A program made the translations under genes and the position numbers. This document shows positions 15,712-24,800 of a stretch of 64,000 nucleotides of DNA, one piece after another. Positions within the stretch are counted from its first letter, which is position 1. Every line of letters starts with the position of its first letter. Source of the DNA: Acidobacteria bacterium Mor1 (GTDB lineage: Bacteria; Acidobacteriota; Polarisedimenticolia; Polarisedimenticolales; Polarisedimenticolaceae); contig CP011806.1 of NCBI GenBank assembly GCA_001664505.1, positions 2,391,138-2,455,137 of the forward strand. Reading direction: 5' to 3'. The notes below the pieces were generated by a model that was given only the letters and a program-made list of their open reading frames with translations, searched no databases and was not told the origin of the DNA.

Positions 15712-16152
15712 ATGACGCCCGAACAACTCTTCACCATCGCCAACACCTCGGTGCTGCCGGGCTGGGCACTATTGATCTTTCTCCCCCGCTGGCGCTGGAC
15801 CGCCCGCTTCGTGGCGCCGGTGCTGATCCCGACGCTCCTGGCGCTGCTCTACGTCTATCTGATCGCCGGCAATCTGTTCGGCTCCGAGGGAGGCTTCCGC
15901 ACCCTCGAGGGGGTGGCGCAGCTGTTCCGATCACCGCCGCTGCTGCTGGCCGGCTGGGTGCACTACCTGGCCTTCGACCTGTTCATCGGCGCCTGGGAGG
16001 TTCGCGACGCACAGGCGAACGGCATCCCTCACCTGCTGGTGATCCCCTGCCTGCTCGGCACCTTCATGCTCGGACCGGCGGGTCTGCTGCTGTATCTGAT
16101 CCTGCGCGCGACCATGCGCCGGCGACTGCAGATCGATGAACAAGCTGCGTAG
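15712..16152 (+). CDS. ABA4-like (DUF4281) small membrane protein
   Basis: This 146-residue integral membrane protein has about four hydrophobic helices (WALLIFLPRW..., VLIPTLLALLYVYLIAG, LLLAGWVHYLAFDLFIGAW, LLVIPCLLGTFMLGPAGLLLYLIL). The pairing of WVHYLAFDLFIGAWE with PHLLVIPCLLGTFMLGPAG is characteristic of the ABA4-like/DUF4281 family, named after a plant plastid protein needed for neoxanthin synthesis. The bacterial members have no established role. Its ribosome-binding site is buried in a hairpin behind the upstream hydrolase gene. It overlaps the next membrane protein gene by 17 bp, so the three probably form one operon. Confidence 0.75.
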   Translation: MTPEQLFTIANTSVLPGWALLIFLPRWRWTARFVAPVLIPTLLALLYVYLIAGNLFGSEGGFRTLEGVAQLFRSPPLLLAGWVHYLAFDLFIGAWEVRDAQANGIPHLLVIPCLLGTFMLGPAGLLLYLILRATMRRRLQIDEQAA

Positions 16153-16939
16153 CCTCGCCGCGGAGCTGTGGCGCCGGGACCCGGTGCTGGCTGCCGGTGG
16201 CTGGCTTCAGCTGATCGCCCTGGCGGTCGTCGCTGCTGCTGCTCCATTCGACGATCGCACGATCCTCGGCATCAATCCGTGGATCAAGCCGGCCAAGTTC
16301 ATGATCTCCATCGCGATCTTCCTCTGGACCACCGGCTGGTTGATGCACCACCTCCCGGGGCTGGCTCGAACCAAGGCACTGATCCGTTGGGGGGTCCTGG
16401 TCTCGATGCTCGTCGAGATCGGCGCGATCACGATGCAGTCGGTTCGAGGGGTCCGCTCTCACTACAACTTCGACACGCCTTTCGACGCCACCGTGTTCGG
16501 CATCATGGGCGGCTTCATCGGACTGAACACGCTGTTGGTCGGGCTGCTGTGGCTGTTGTTCCTGTTTCGCCGCACGGAGTTGCCCGGCCCCTACCTGCTG
16601 GCGGTGCGCCTCGGACTGCTGATCTTCCTGCTGGCCAGCTACGAAGGGGGCCTGCTGGTTCAGAACGGCTCGCACACCGTCGGAGCCCCCGACGGAGGCC
16701 CGGGCCTCCCCTTCCTCAACTGGAGCCTCGACGCCGGAGACCTGCGGATCGCTCATTTCGCAGGGCTTCACGCCATGCAGCTTCTGCCGCTGCTCGCCTG
16801 GTTGCTCGCAGTGCGTTTCCCCGGCTGGCCCGCCGCGCGAAGGAGCCTGATCGTGACCACCTTCGCGTTGTTCTACGCCGCGGCCGGGCTCCTGCTGTAC
16901 CTGCAGGCGGTCGCCGGCCGCCCGCTGATACCGGGCTAG
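16136..16939 (+). CDS. Integral membrane protein of unknown function
   Basis: This 267-residue protein has about seven predicted membrane spans and no recognised catalytic domain. Notable conserved-looking polar spots are NPWIKPAKFMISI near residue 48, FDATVFGIMGGFIGLN in the middle, and a histidine-rich stretch AHFAGLHAMQLLPL near residue 205, which could bind heme or metal or mark a proton path. The start overlaps the preceding ABA4-like gene by 17 bp, so co-translation is expected. I do not recognise a named family with confidence. The pairing with DUF4281 suggests a joint membrane role, which remains inference. Confidence 0.65.
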   Translation: MNKLRSLAAELWRRDPVLAAGGWLQLIALAVVAAAAPFDDRTILGINPWIKPAKFMISIAIFLWTTGWLMHHLPGLARTKALIRWGVLVSMLVEIGAITMQSVRGVRSHYNFDTPFDATVFGIMGGFIGLNTLLVGLLWLLFLFRRTELPGPYLLAVRLGLLIFLLASYEGGLLVQNGSHTVGAPDGGPGLPFLNWSLDAGDLRIAHFAGLHAMQLLPLLAWLLAVRFPGWPAARRSLIVTTFALFYAAAGLLLYLQAVAGRPLIPG

Positions 16940-16976
16940 CGCCGCGACGACAATTCGCATTCACCGAGGGATGCGG

Positions 16977-18581
16977 CTAGAGCCGGTGCTTGTCGATCCC
17001 GAGCTTCTTGACGCGGGAGAGCAGCGTGGTCGGCTTGATGCCGAGGAGCGCGGCCGCGCCATCGGGTCCGTAGACCTTCGCGTTGCTCTGCTGAAGTGCC
17101 CGCTCGATGTTCCGTTTCTCGAGGGCGCGCAACTGCGTCTCGGTCATGACCTCGGCGTCCACCGGCTCGGAGGCCGGCACCTCGCCGCCCCCCTCGGGGA
17201 GATCCACCCGCAGCTGGCGCCCCGGTGAGGTGATCAGCCCACGCTCGATGGCGTTCTGTAGCTCCCGCACGTTGCCCGGCCAGGGATAGGCCTGGAGCCG
17301 CATCAGAAGCGCTCGGGAGACATGAGGCTCCTCCCGCTTGAGCTTGGCCGATAGACCGCGGACGAAGTGGGAAGTCAACGCCGGAATGTCCTCGGGCCGC
17401 CGACGCAGCGGCGGCACCTCGATGGGAAACACGTTGAGGCGGTAGAACAGGTCCTCACGGAATCGTCCGGCGTCCACCTCCCGGCGCAGGTCGCGGTTGG
17501 TGGCGGCGACGACCCGCACATCGGTGGTGCGGGTGCGCTCTTCTCCCAGCCGCTCGAACTCCCCCTCCTGAAGCACACGCAGCAGCTTGCTCTGGAGCTC
17601 CAGCGGAATCTCGCCGACTTCGTCGAGGAAGATCGTGCCGCCGTCGGCCAGGGAGAAGCGTCCGATGCGATCCCGCACCGCTCCGGTAAACGAACCGCGG
17701 GTGTGGCCGAAGAACTCACTCTCGAACAGTTCCCGGGGAATCGAAGCGCAGTTGACCCGGATCATCGGCCGGCTCGCGCGATCACTACGGCAATGAATCT
17801 CCCGGGCGATCAACTCCTTGCCCACGCCGGATTCGCCGGTGATCATCACCGTGGAGTCGGTCGGCGCCACCAGTTCGATCTGCCGCAGGATCGCCTGCAG
17901 TGCGGCGCTGCGACCGACGATGTCGCCGAAGTCCGCAGCATCGGAGGCCTCTTCGCGCAGGTACTCGTTTTCCAGTTCCAGCCTTTGCTTGAGTTGCGCG
18001 ATCTCCTCGAACGCCCGGGCGTTGGCCAGCGCCACGGCGAGGTGGTCGGCGATCATCCGTAGCCACTCCATCTGGCCCGGGACGCCGTCGACCCGCAGGA
18101 AGATCGCGAGCACGCCGATCAGCTCCTCGCGAAAGATCAGCGGCTGACCGGCGAAACCGTGGATCCCCTCCCCGGCGGCCCACTCGGGCCGGGCAAGCCA
18201 CTCCGGCGTCTTCTGGATGCAGCGCAGCTCCAGCGGCTCGCGCTTTTCGGCGATGGTGCCCACCTTGCGATGCCCGAAGGTGAAGCGCCTGAAGCCGCCG
18301 TCGATTCGGCTCCAGTCCGCTTCAGGATCGACCCGGGAGCGGCCGGCGCCGGCGACCAGATGCAGGCAGTCCACCTGGGTCGGGCAGCTTTCCCGGGCGG
18401 GACAGCGTGGACAGATGTCGCCCGGCTTCAGAAGCCAGATGCGGGCGAGGGCGACATGCTCCCGTTCCGCCAGCTTCCCGACGACGAGATTCAGCAGCTC
18501 CGGGGTGGTGTGGACCTGAGGCATGCCGAGCAAGAGCTCGCGCAGGGAGAGCGCTTCGGCCATGGGATCGATCGAGGACAC
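16977..18581 (-). CDS. Sigma-54-dependent transcriptional activator (GAF-AAA+-Fis)
   Basis: This 534-residue activator has an N-terminal GAF sensor (about residues 20-190) that includes a Cys cluster [21 protein letters not shown] central AAA+ domain carries Walker A (GESGVGKE), the sigma-54 contact loop as GSFTGA (normally GAFTGA) and Walker B ([13 protein letters not shown]). The C-terminal Fis-type HTH lies near residues 490-534 ([25 protein letters not shown]). This is the NorR/FhlA-like layout. The start is taken at GTG 18581, with ATG 18563 as an alternative. Three dyads begin 15 bp upstream and a -24/-12 promoter faces the other way, so the obvious target is the divergent peroxidase/isochorismatase pair. 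The GAF ligand is unknown. Confidence 0.92.
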   Translation of the reverse strand: MSSIDPMAEALSLRELLLGMPQVHTTPELLNLVVGKLAEREHVALARIWLLKPGDICPRCPARESCPTQVDCLHLVAGAGRSRVDPEADWSRIDGGFRRFTFGHRKVGTIAEKREPLELRCIQKTPEWLARPEWAAGEGIHGFAGQPLIFREELIGVLAIFLRVDGVPGQMEWLRMIADHLAVALANARAFEEIAQLKQRLELENEYLREEASDAADFGDIVGRSAALQAILRQIELVAPTDSTVMITGESGVGKELIAREIHCRSDRASRPMIRVNCASIPRELFESEFFGHTRGSFTGAVRDRIGRFSLADGGTIFLDEVGEIPLELQSKLLRVLQEGEFERLGEERTRTTDVRVVAATNRDLRREVDAGRFREDLFYRLNVFPIEVPPLRRRPEDIPALTSHFVRGLSAKLKREEPHVSRALLMRLQAYPWPGNVRELQNAIERGLITSPGRQLRVDLPEGGGEVPASEPVDAEVMTETQLRALEKRNIERALQQSNAKVYGPDGAAALLGIKPTTLLSRVKKLGIDKHRL

Positions 18582-18595
18582 GGGCCCCAGCCTAC

Positions 18596-18648
18596 AACGA
18601 ATTTTCGTGACCCTATAACGATATATCGCTTAACCACAATTTTTCGTT
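18596..18648. promoter_or_regulatory. Three AACGA-N4-TCGTT dyads, likely activator (UAS) sites
   Basis: The sites are AACGA-ATTT-TCGTG (18596-18609), AACGA-TATA-TCGCT (18617-18630, containing the perfect palindrome CGATATATCG) and CACAA-TTTT-TCGTT (18635-18648). Centres are 21 and 18 bp apart, so they face the same side of the helix. They lie ~75-120 bp upstream of the -24/-12 promoter, the usual place for hexamer-nucleating enhancer sites, and next to the activator's own start, allowing autoregulation. Confidence 0.7.
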
Positions 18649-18717
18649 GAGACCAATACGCCCTGACCTAGCCGCCAAGCTCCATCAAATCAACAACTTA
18701 ACGCGAGGCGCTGCCGT

Positions 18718-18732
18718 TGGCACGGCGTGTGC
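18718..18732 (+). promoter_or_regulatory. Sigma-54 (-24/-12) promoter
   Basis: TGGCACG-GCGT-GTGC matches the sigma-54 consensus TGGCACG-N4-TTGC at every position but one. GG (18719-18720) and GC (18731-18732) are separated exactly as required. Transcription would start near 18743-18745, about 42 bases before the AhpD-like ATG. Confidence 0.8.
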
Positions 18733-18785
18733 CCTTATCTCGGGCACCGCGAACTGAATCGCGGAACCCAAGAAGGAAGCAGATC

Positions 18786-19337
18786 ATGCCCCGTCTCGAA
18801 GCCTTGAACCCCGAACAGACCACCGGAAAGAGCGCCGAGCTGCTCCAGGCCGTCCGCGACAAGATGGGCATGGTGCCCAACATCACCCGGGTGATGGCCA
18901 ACTCCCCTGCCGCCCTCGAGAGCTACCTGGCCCAGAGCGGAGCCCTCGACGGCAGCTCCCTGTCCAAGCGGGAGAAAGAACAGATCGCGCTGATCGTCGC
19001 CGAGGAGAACGACTGCGACTACTGCCGCGCCGCGCACAGCGCCGTGGGCAAGATGGTCGGACTCAGCGAACTCGAGATCCGGGACGCCCGCCTGGGCAAC
19101 GGCACCAGCACCCGCGAGAACGCGATCCTGACCCTCAGCCGTGAAGTACTTCGCGAGCGGGGCGCCGTCAGCGACGCGGCCCTGGCCCGGGTCCGGGACG
19201 CCGGCCTGACCGACGGCGAGATCGCAGAGGTCGTCGCGGCCGTCAGCGTCAACGTCTACACCAACTACATCAACCGCCTGGCCCAGACCGAAGTGGACTT
19301 CCCGGCCGCCGCGCCGCTCGAAGCCCGAACCGCGTAA
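18786..19337 (+). CDS. Carboxymuconolactone decarboxylase-family (AhpD-like) peroxidase
   Basis: This 183-residue all-helical protein of the carboxymuconolactone decarboxylase/AhpD family has the redox pair Cys77-Asp-Tyr-Cys80 followed by His84 (NDCDYCRAAH), downstream of KREKEQIALIVAEEN. The CxxC(x3)H arrangement is that of AhpD-like alkylhydroperoxidase-related proteins. ATG 18786 follows AGGAAG and gives the family-typical N-terminus PRLEALNPEQTTGKSAELL. A longer in-frame opening would begin inside the sigma-54 promoter. The gene is first in the operon behind that promoter, with an exported isochorismatase-like enzyme next, so it is probably induced by the ligand of the divergent GAF activator, for instance an oxidative or electrophilic compound. 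Confidence 0.85.
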   Translation: MPRLEALNPEQTTGKSAELLQAVRDKMGMVPNITRVMANSPAALESYLAQSGALDGSSLSKREKEQIALIVAEENDCDYCRAAHSAVGKMVGLSELEIRDARLGNGTSTRENAILTLSREVLRERGAVSDAALARVRDAGLTDGEIAEVVAAVSVNVYTNYINRLAQTEVDFPAAAPLEARTA

Positions 19338-19364
19338 CCCGCTGCAGAACCCGAGGAGTTCACG

Positions 19365-20141
19365 ATGAAACCGACGACGCTGACCATCGCCGCGCTGATC
19401 CTGACCGCCCTGGCCTCGCCCCTCTTCGCCCAGATCCCCGATCCGGGTATGAAGATCGATCCCGCCGACACGGCGTTGGTGGTGACCGACCCGCAGAACG
19501 ACTTCCTCAGCCCCGACGGCGTTACGTGGGGTGTCGTCGGCAAGAACGTCACCGCCAACAAGACCGTCGAGAACCTCGAGGTTCTGTTCCGCTCGGCCAA
19601 GGCCGCCGGCCTGCCGGTGTTCGTCTCGCCCCACTACTACTACCCCCACGACCACGCCTGGGAGCATGAGGGCGCCCTCGAGACGTTGATGCACAAGATC
19701 GGCATGTTCGATCGCAAGGACCCGCTGTCCCTCGAGGGCTTCGACGGATCGGGCGCCGACTGGCTCGAGCGCTACAAGCCCTACATCGAGGACGGACAGA
19801 CCGTGGTGACCAGCCCGCACAAGGTCTACGGCCCCGAGACCAACGACCTGGTGCTGCAGCTGCGCAAGCGCGGCATCCAGCGGGTGATCCTGGCGGGCAT
19901 GTCGGCAAACCTCTGCACCGAGTCCCACATGCGCGAACTGATGGAACAGGGCTTCGAGGTCCTGGTGGTCTCCGACGGCACCGCCGCGGCGCAGGTTCCC
20001 GAGTGGGACGGCTACGCGGCCGCCCTGACCAACTTCCGCTTCATCGCCAACTCGGTCCAGACCACCGAAGAGGTCGCGACCCGGCTGGTCGGCGGCGAAA
20101 AGGCGAAGCTCTGGATCGCCGAGAGCCGCACGGCTCGTTGA
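19365..20141 (+). CDS. Exported isochorismatase-like cysteine hydrolase
   Basis: This 258-residue isochorismatase-superfamily hydrolase has an unusual signal peptide (MKPTTLTIAALILTALASPLFAQ), so it acts outside the cytoplasm. The catalytic triad is intact: Asp42 (VVTDPQNDF), Lys153 (SPHKVYGPE) and Cys184 (AGMSANLCTES). The segment HYYYPHDHAWEH adds histidines that could shape substrate or metal binding. The natural substrate cannot be told from sequence; amides, N-carbamoyl compounds and vinyl ethers are all known for this superfamily. It lies 27 bp after the AhpD-like gene and the pair ends in a strong terminator. The two are therefore a compact inducible unit under sigma-54 control. Confidence 0.85.
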   Translation: MKPTTLTIAALILTALASPLFAQIPDPGMKIDPADTALVVTDPQNDFLSPDGVTWGVVGKNVTANKTVENLEVLFRSAKAAGLPVFVSPHYYYPHDHAWEHEGALETLMHKIGMFDRKDPLSLEGFDGSGADWLERYKPYIEDGQTVVTSPHKVYGPETNDLVLQLRKRGIQRVILAGMSANLCTESHMRELMEQGFEVLVVSDGTAAAQVPEWDGYAAALTNFRFIANSVQTTEEVATRLVGGEKAKLWIAESRTAR

Positions 20142-20166
20142 ACCCCGCCCCGCCTGCTCGTAAAAG

Positions 20167-20206
20167 CGCCCGGCACCCGGCCGATTCGATCGGGTGCCGG
20201 GCGTTT
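20167..20206 (+). terminator. Strong 13-bp hairpin terminator
   Basis: CGCCCGGCACCCG (20167-20179) pairs perfectly with CGGGTGCCGGGCG (20191-20203) around an 11-base loop and is followed by TTTGA. AAAAG precedes it. It is 26 bases after the isochorismatase stop and closes that operon. Confidence 0.8.
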
Positions 20207-20335
20207 GAGCCCTCCACGCCTATTCAGCGGCCCCGACGTGCCAGGAACCCCCTCGCGGCACTAAACTTCCCGGTAGGCTGCTGAGTCCAACCCTCGAGGG
20301 ACCGGCGCTTGGTGCAGTCTCAATGAGGGGTTCCC

Positions 20336-21676
20336 ATGAGCATGCAGACACTCATCACGATCCTCTGGGCCGCCGTCTTGCTGGCCGGGCCCGTCTCGGC
20401 GGGCACCTGGCTCGAGGAACAGATCGCAAGCGACGGCGAGATCGACCGCTACTACCGGGCCTACGTTCCCGACGATTCCAGCCCGGGCATGCCTGTGGTG
20501 CTGTTGCTCCACGGCGGCGGCGGCGACTACATCTCTCTGACGGCCAACGGCCCCGAGGTGGAGTGGATCGAGCTTGCCGATCAGCAGCGCTTCCTCCTGA
20601 TCGTGCCCAACGGCTACAGCATCGCGACCGGCCAGGCCGACGGCGAGGACCAATCCTGGAATGACTGCCGGGGGGATGTCACGGCGGGCCTGTCGGAACA
20701 AGACGACATCTTTTTCTTCAACGAGTTGCTCGACTGGGCCATCGCGACCTACCAGATCGACACCCAGCGGGTGTACGTCACCGGAGCTTCCAACGGCGGC
20801 ATGATGAGTTTCCGCGCCGCCTTCGAGATGGGTGACCGGGTCGCCGCCATCGCCGCCTTCATCGCCAACCTGCCTGCTCGGGACGAGTGCGCAACCCCGG
20901 TCGACATCACGCCGACGGCGATCATCAACGGTGACGCCGAAGAGCTGTACATGCCCTGGGACGGCGGCTGCATCTTCAACGCGGACTGTTCCAGAGGGCT
21001 GGTGATCTCCGCCGAGGCATCCCGGGACTGGTGGCTGGCCCACAACCGGATCGATGACCCGGATCCGGTGGTGACCGAATTCCTCGACATCATCCCCGGC
21101 GACAACTCGACCGTGGTCCGCACCCTGTACGAGGGCGGCCTTCAGGGCAGTACCGTGGCGTTCTACCGGGTCCGCAACGGCGGCCACAACAATCCCTCGA
21201 TTCAACACCCCTACAACGCGCTGCTGCTGCTGGTCGCCGGGCTCGGCATCCAGAACCGGGACATCGAGAGCGCCCGGCAGGCCTGGAACTTCCTCTCCGA
21301 CCACACGCTGGACGGCCCGCCGCCGGCATCGGCGAACCCCGGAGGCTCGGCGTACCTGCGGGTCGGCAAGGAGGCCGGCGGCAATCTGGCCCTGGACTGG
21401 ACCTCCGACTGCGGCGCCGGCAACCGTTACGGCGTCTATCGCGGCGACCTGGCTCTCGGCTACAGCTCCGCGGCCCCGATTCCCGGCCTCTGCGATCTCT
21501 CCTCGACCAACGCCTCGATCTCCCCGTCGAGCGGCGCGGCGGAGTTCTACCTGGTCGTGCCCAACACCGGCGTGAACGAGGGAGACTACGGCAGCGCCTC
21601 GGCCGGCAAACGGACGCCGGCAGGTTCGGCCTGCTATCCCCAGAATCAACTGGACAGCTGCGCTTCCGGCCTCTGA
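20336..21676 (+). CDS. Exported LpqC/PHB-depolymerase-like esterase with C-terminal module
   Basis: This 446-residue exported alpha/beta hydrolase resembles LpqC, poly(3-hydroxybutyrate) depolymerase and feruloyl esterase-type enzymes. The signal peptide ends near VSAGTW. The oxyanion region is VVLLLHGGGGDY, the nucleophile is Ser152 in TGASNGGMMS, and a His in NGGHNNPS (residue ~283) is the likely triad His. Residues ~335-446 are a separate beta-rich module (YGVYRGDLALGY ... EFYLVVPNTGVNEGDYGSAS) that recurs at the C-terminus of four other exported proteins in this window; here it ends in CASGL instead of CP. The gene is preceded by the terminator of the previous operon. The substrate is not known. 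Confidence 0.82.
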   Translation: MSMQTLITILWAAVLLAGPVSAGTWLEEQIASDGEIDRYYRAYVPDDSSPGMPVVLLLHGGGGDYISLTANGPEVEWIELADQQRFLLIVPNGYSIATGQADGEDQSWNDCRGDVTAGLSEQDDIFFFNELLDWAIATYQIDTQRVYVTGASNGGMMSFRAAFEMGDRVAAIAAFIANLPARDECATPVDITPTAIINGDAEELYMPWDGGCIFNADCSRGLVISAEASRDWWLAHNRIDDPDPVVTEFLDIIPGDNSTVVRTLYEGGLQGSTVAFYRVRNGGHNNPSIQHPYNALLLLVAGLGIQNRDIESARQAWNFLSDHTLDGPPPASANPGGSAYLRVGKEAGGNLALDWTSDCGAGNRYGVYRGDLALGYSSAAPIPGLCDLSSTNASISPSSGAAEFYLVVPNTGVNEGDYGSASAGKRTPAGSACYPQNQLDSCASGL

Positions 21677-21822
21677 TCGAGGCCTGAATCCCCCGAAATC
21701 CGGTTCCTCTTGCCTGGGCTCCGGCGACACGGTATCTAGAGGCTGCTGACTGCGTAGCCGGATGAAGGATAGGTGCGGATTCTCGCCCCTTTTCGAGACC
21801 GGCCGCCCCCCGGAGCCATGAG

Positions 21823-24800
21823 ATGTCGAGACGTTCCCAGGTTTGCCTGATCGCCACCCTGATCCTGCTTGTCGCCGCCGGCCTCGCGACGGCCGTCGCG
21901 CAACAGGATGACCCGCCTCGGGAGCCGGTCTCCCGCATCGTCGACCGCAGCCTCGGCGAGGAGGAGCAGATCCTCAAGCGGCAGGAGTGGTTCTTCTCGA
22001 CCCGCCGGGCAGGAACCGAGTCCGGCGAGGAGATGGCCGAGCTGTGGCGCAGCGGCGTCGACGTCACCCGGGACGCCCTGCGGCGCCAACGATTCCGCCG
22101 CTCCGCCGGCATCGAATCCGAGGTGAATTTCTGGGTGCCCATGGGACCGGCTCCGTCGAACTTCGGCGGCTGGGCCTTCGGTACGGTCTCCGGCCGCATC
22201 TCGTCCCTGGCCGCCGACTGGGCCGGCGGCACCCTCTACGCCGGCAGCGCTTCCGGCGGTCTGTGGAAGTCGACCAACGACGGCCTCTCCTGGACCAACC
22301 TGTTCGACGACGGCGCCGGCACCCAGACCGTGGGCACCGTCGAGGTCGACCCCAATGACGCCAACGTGATCTGGGCCGGTACCGGCGAGAACGTCACCGG
22401 CTGCGAAGGCTATTTCGGCGTCGGGCTGCTGCGTAGCGGCGACGGCGGCCTGACCTGGGAAGCCCGCAACGGGAGCGGCGCAAGCACCCTGGAGGATCTT
22501 TCCTCCTTCGCCAACATCGTGATCGACCCCCGGGATTCCGATCATCTGATCACCGGCGGCCGCATGCGCGGCTGCTCGTCGGGAAGCGAACAGAACGGCG
22601 CCCTCTATACCTCGAACGACGGCGGCCTGACCTGGACCAAGCGGCTGGACAACATGCAGGTCTACGAGATCGTGCAGGATCCGCTGGTGCTCGACACCTA
22701 CTGGGCCGCGACCAACACCGGCGTCTACAAGTCGGTGGACAACGGCGTAACCTGGCTCGTGCAGACCGCCTCGGGCCTGCCCAACGGCAACACCGGCCGC
22801 ACCGAGCTGGCCGTCTCGCCCAGCGACAGCAACGTGGTCTACGCCCTGTTCAGCAGCGGCGGCAACACCTTCTGGCGCACCACCGACGGCGGCGCCAGCT
22901 GGACCCAGATGGCCAGCGGCTCCAACGCCTGCGACGGCCAGTGCTGGTACAACAGCGTCCTGCGAGTCCATCGCACCGATCCGGACATCGTCTACCGCGG
23001 CAACGTCCACGTGTTCAAGTCGCTGGACGGCGGCGCCAACTGGACCGACCTCTCCAACAACTGGGGTTCTTCCCAGAAGGTGCACCAGGACACTCACGAG
23101 TTCCTGATGGATCCGAACGATCCCGAGACCTTCTACGTCGGCTGCGACGGCGGCGTCTGGAAGAGTGAGGACGGCGGCGCCAACTTCCTCAACCGTAACG
23201 GCGATATGAACGTGACCCAGTTCTACGCCATCGGCGTCGACGCCAACAACACCGACGTGATCTGCGGCGGCGCTCAGGACAACAGTTCGCTGGTGCGCAC
23301 CAGCGGAAACGTCTGGGACCTGCAGGCGGTGACCGGCGACGGCTTCGTCTGCCACGTCAACCCGCAGGATCCGAACTACTCCTACATCACCTCCTACCCC
23401 AGCGGCGGCTACCCCAACGTGTTGCGCTCGACCAGCGGGGTGCTCGGCGGGTACGGGGGCATCACCGGTTCCGGCAGCGGCATCCAGAGCGGCGACCGCA
23501 GCAACTGGGTCACCCCCTACCTGCTCGACCCGCAGAACCCGTCGACCCTCTACATCGGCACCCACCGGGTTTACCGCTCCGACGATCACGGCGACAGCTG
23601 GGACCAGGTCGGTCCTACCGATCTGACCGCAGGCTCCAGCAGCCTGCTGTCCCTGGCGATCAACCGCAACTTCCCCGAGGTGCTGCTCTCGGGCAGTGTC
23701 AGCGGCCGGGTCTGGCGCACCGTGAACGGCGGTTTTGCCTGGGAGGACATCACGAGCGGCCTTCCCGGACGCTCGATCAACGACGTGGCCTCGGATCCGG
23801 CGGATCCCGACCGGGCCTTCGCCGTGGTCGGCGGCTTCAACACCAACCACGTGTGGGAATGGAACGCCGGCAGCGGCTGGACCGCCCGAGGGAACGACCT
23901 GCCCAACGTACCGGTCAACAGCGTGCTGATGCTGGGCAGCAACGACATCCTGGTCGGCACCGACACCGGCGTATTCCGCAGCATGGACGGCGGGGTGACC
24001 TTCTCCCCGTTCATGAACGGACTCCCCCAGGGCACGGTGGTCACCGACCTCAAGCTGAACATCCCCGAGAGCCTGGTCACCGCCGGCACCTACGGCCGCG
24101 GCGCCTGGCAGGTCTCGATCGATCCGGTGGAGCCGATGCTGCTCTACGACTCGATCGAACTACCGCTGACCGAACTGGACGGCGACGGCGACGGTTCGGT
24201 GGAACCGGGTGAGACCTGGGGGGTCAGGCCGATCCTGCGCAACGCCGGCGGCCAGACGGCGACCGGCGTGACCGCCCGGCTGGTAAGTCCTACCGCGGGT
24301 ATCAACATGCTGGACACCGCTGCGCAGTCCTTCGGCGACATCGCCGGCGGCGGCACCGCCCCTTCGCAGAACGTGTTCAGCTTCAGCGTCCACCCCGCCT
24401 TCTCCTGCGGGGACGTGATCCGCTTCGATCTGCTCGACGTCAGCTCTTCCAACGCCCCGGCAAGTTACCCGGACCGCATCGAGGCATTCACCGTGACGGT
24501 GGTCGGTGAGTACGACACGCCGATTCCAGCGACGCTGCTCGACGAGAACTTCGACGGCTCCACCGGTGACTGGACCCATGAAGCGGTCGGCGCCGGTGTG
24601 TTCCCCTGCGGCGGTATCCCGTACATCGACGAGTGGGGGCTCGGCACCAAGGATGCCGGGCGTGGACCCAGCTACCACTGCGGCAATGGCGCCGGCGGCA
24701 GCTACTCCACCTTCAACCACTCCTGGCTGTACTACGGCGGCAAGGACTCCCAGAACGGACCGGGGATCGACATCCCGGCCGACGCCTTCGGCGCGACCCT

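Noticed and set aside
21736-23850. 704-codon minus-strand frame opposite the Asp-box propeller gene
   Set aside because: Opposite a clearly coding propeller with repeats in the sense frame; the antisense product is rich in V/A/G/H repeats that mirror those repeats.
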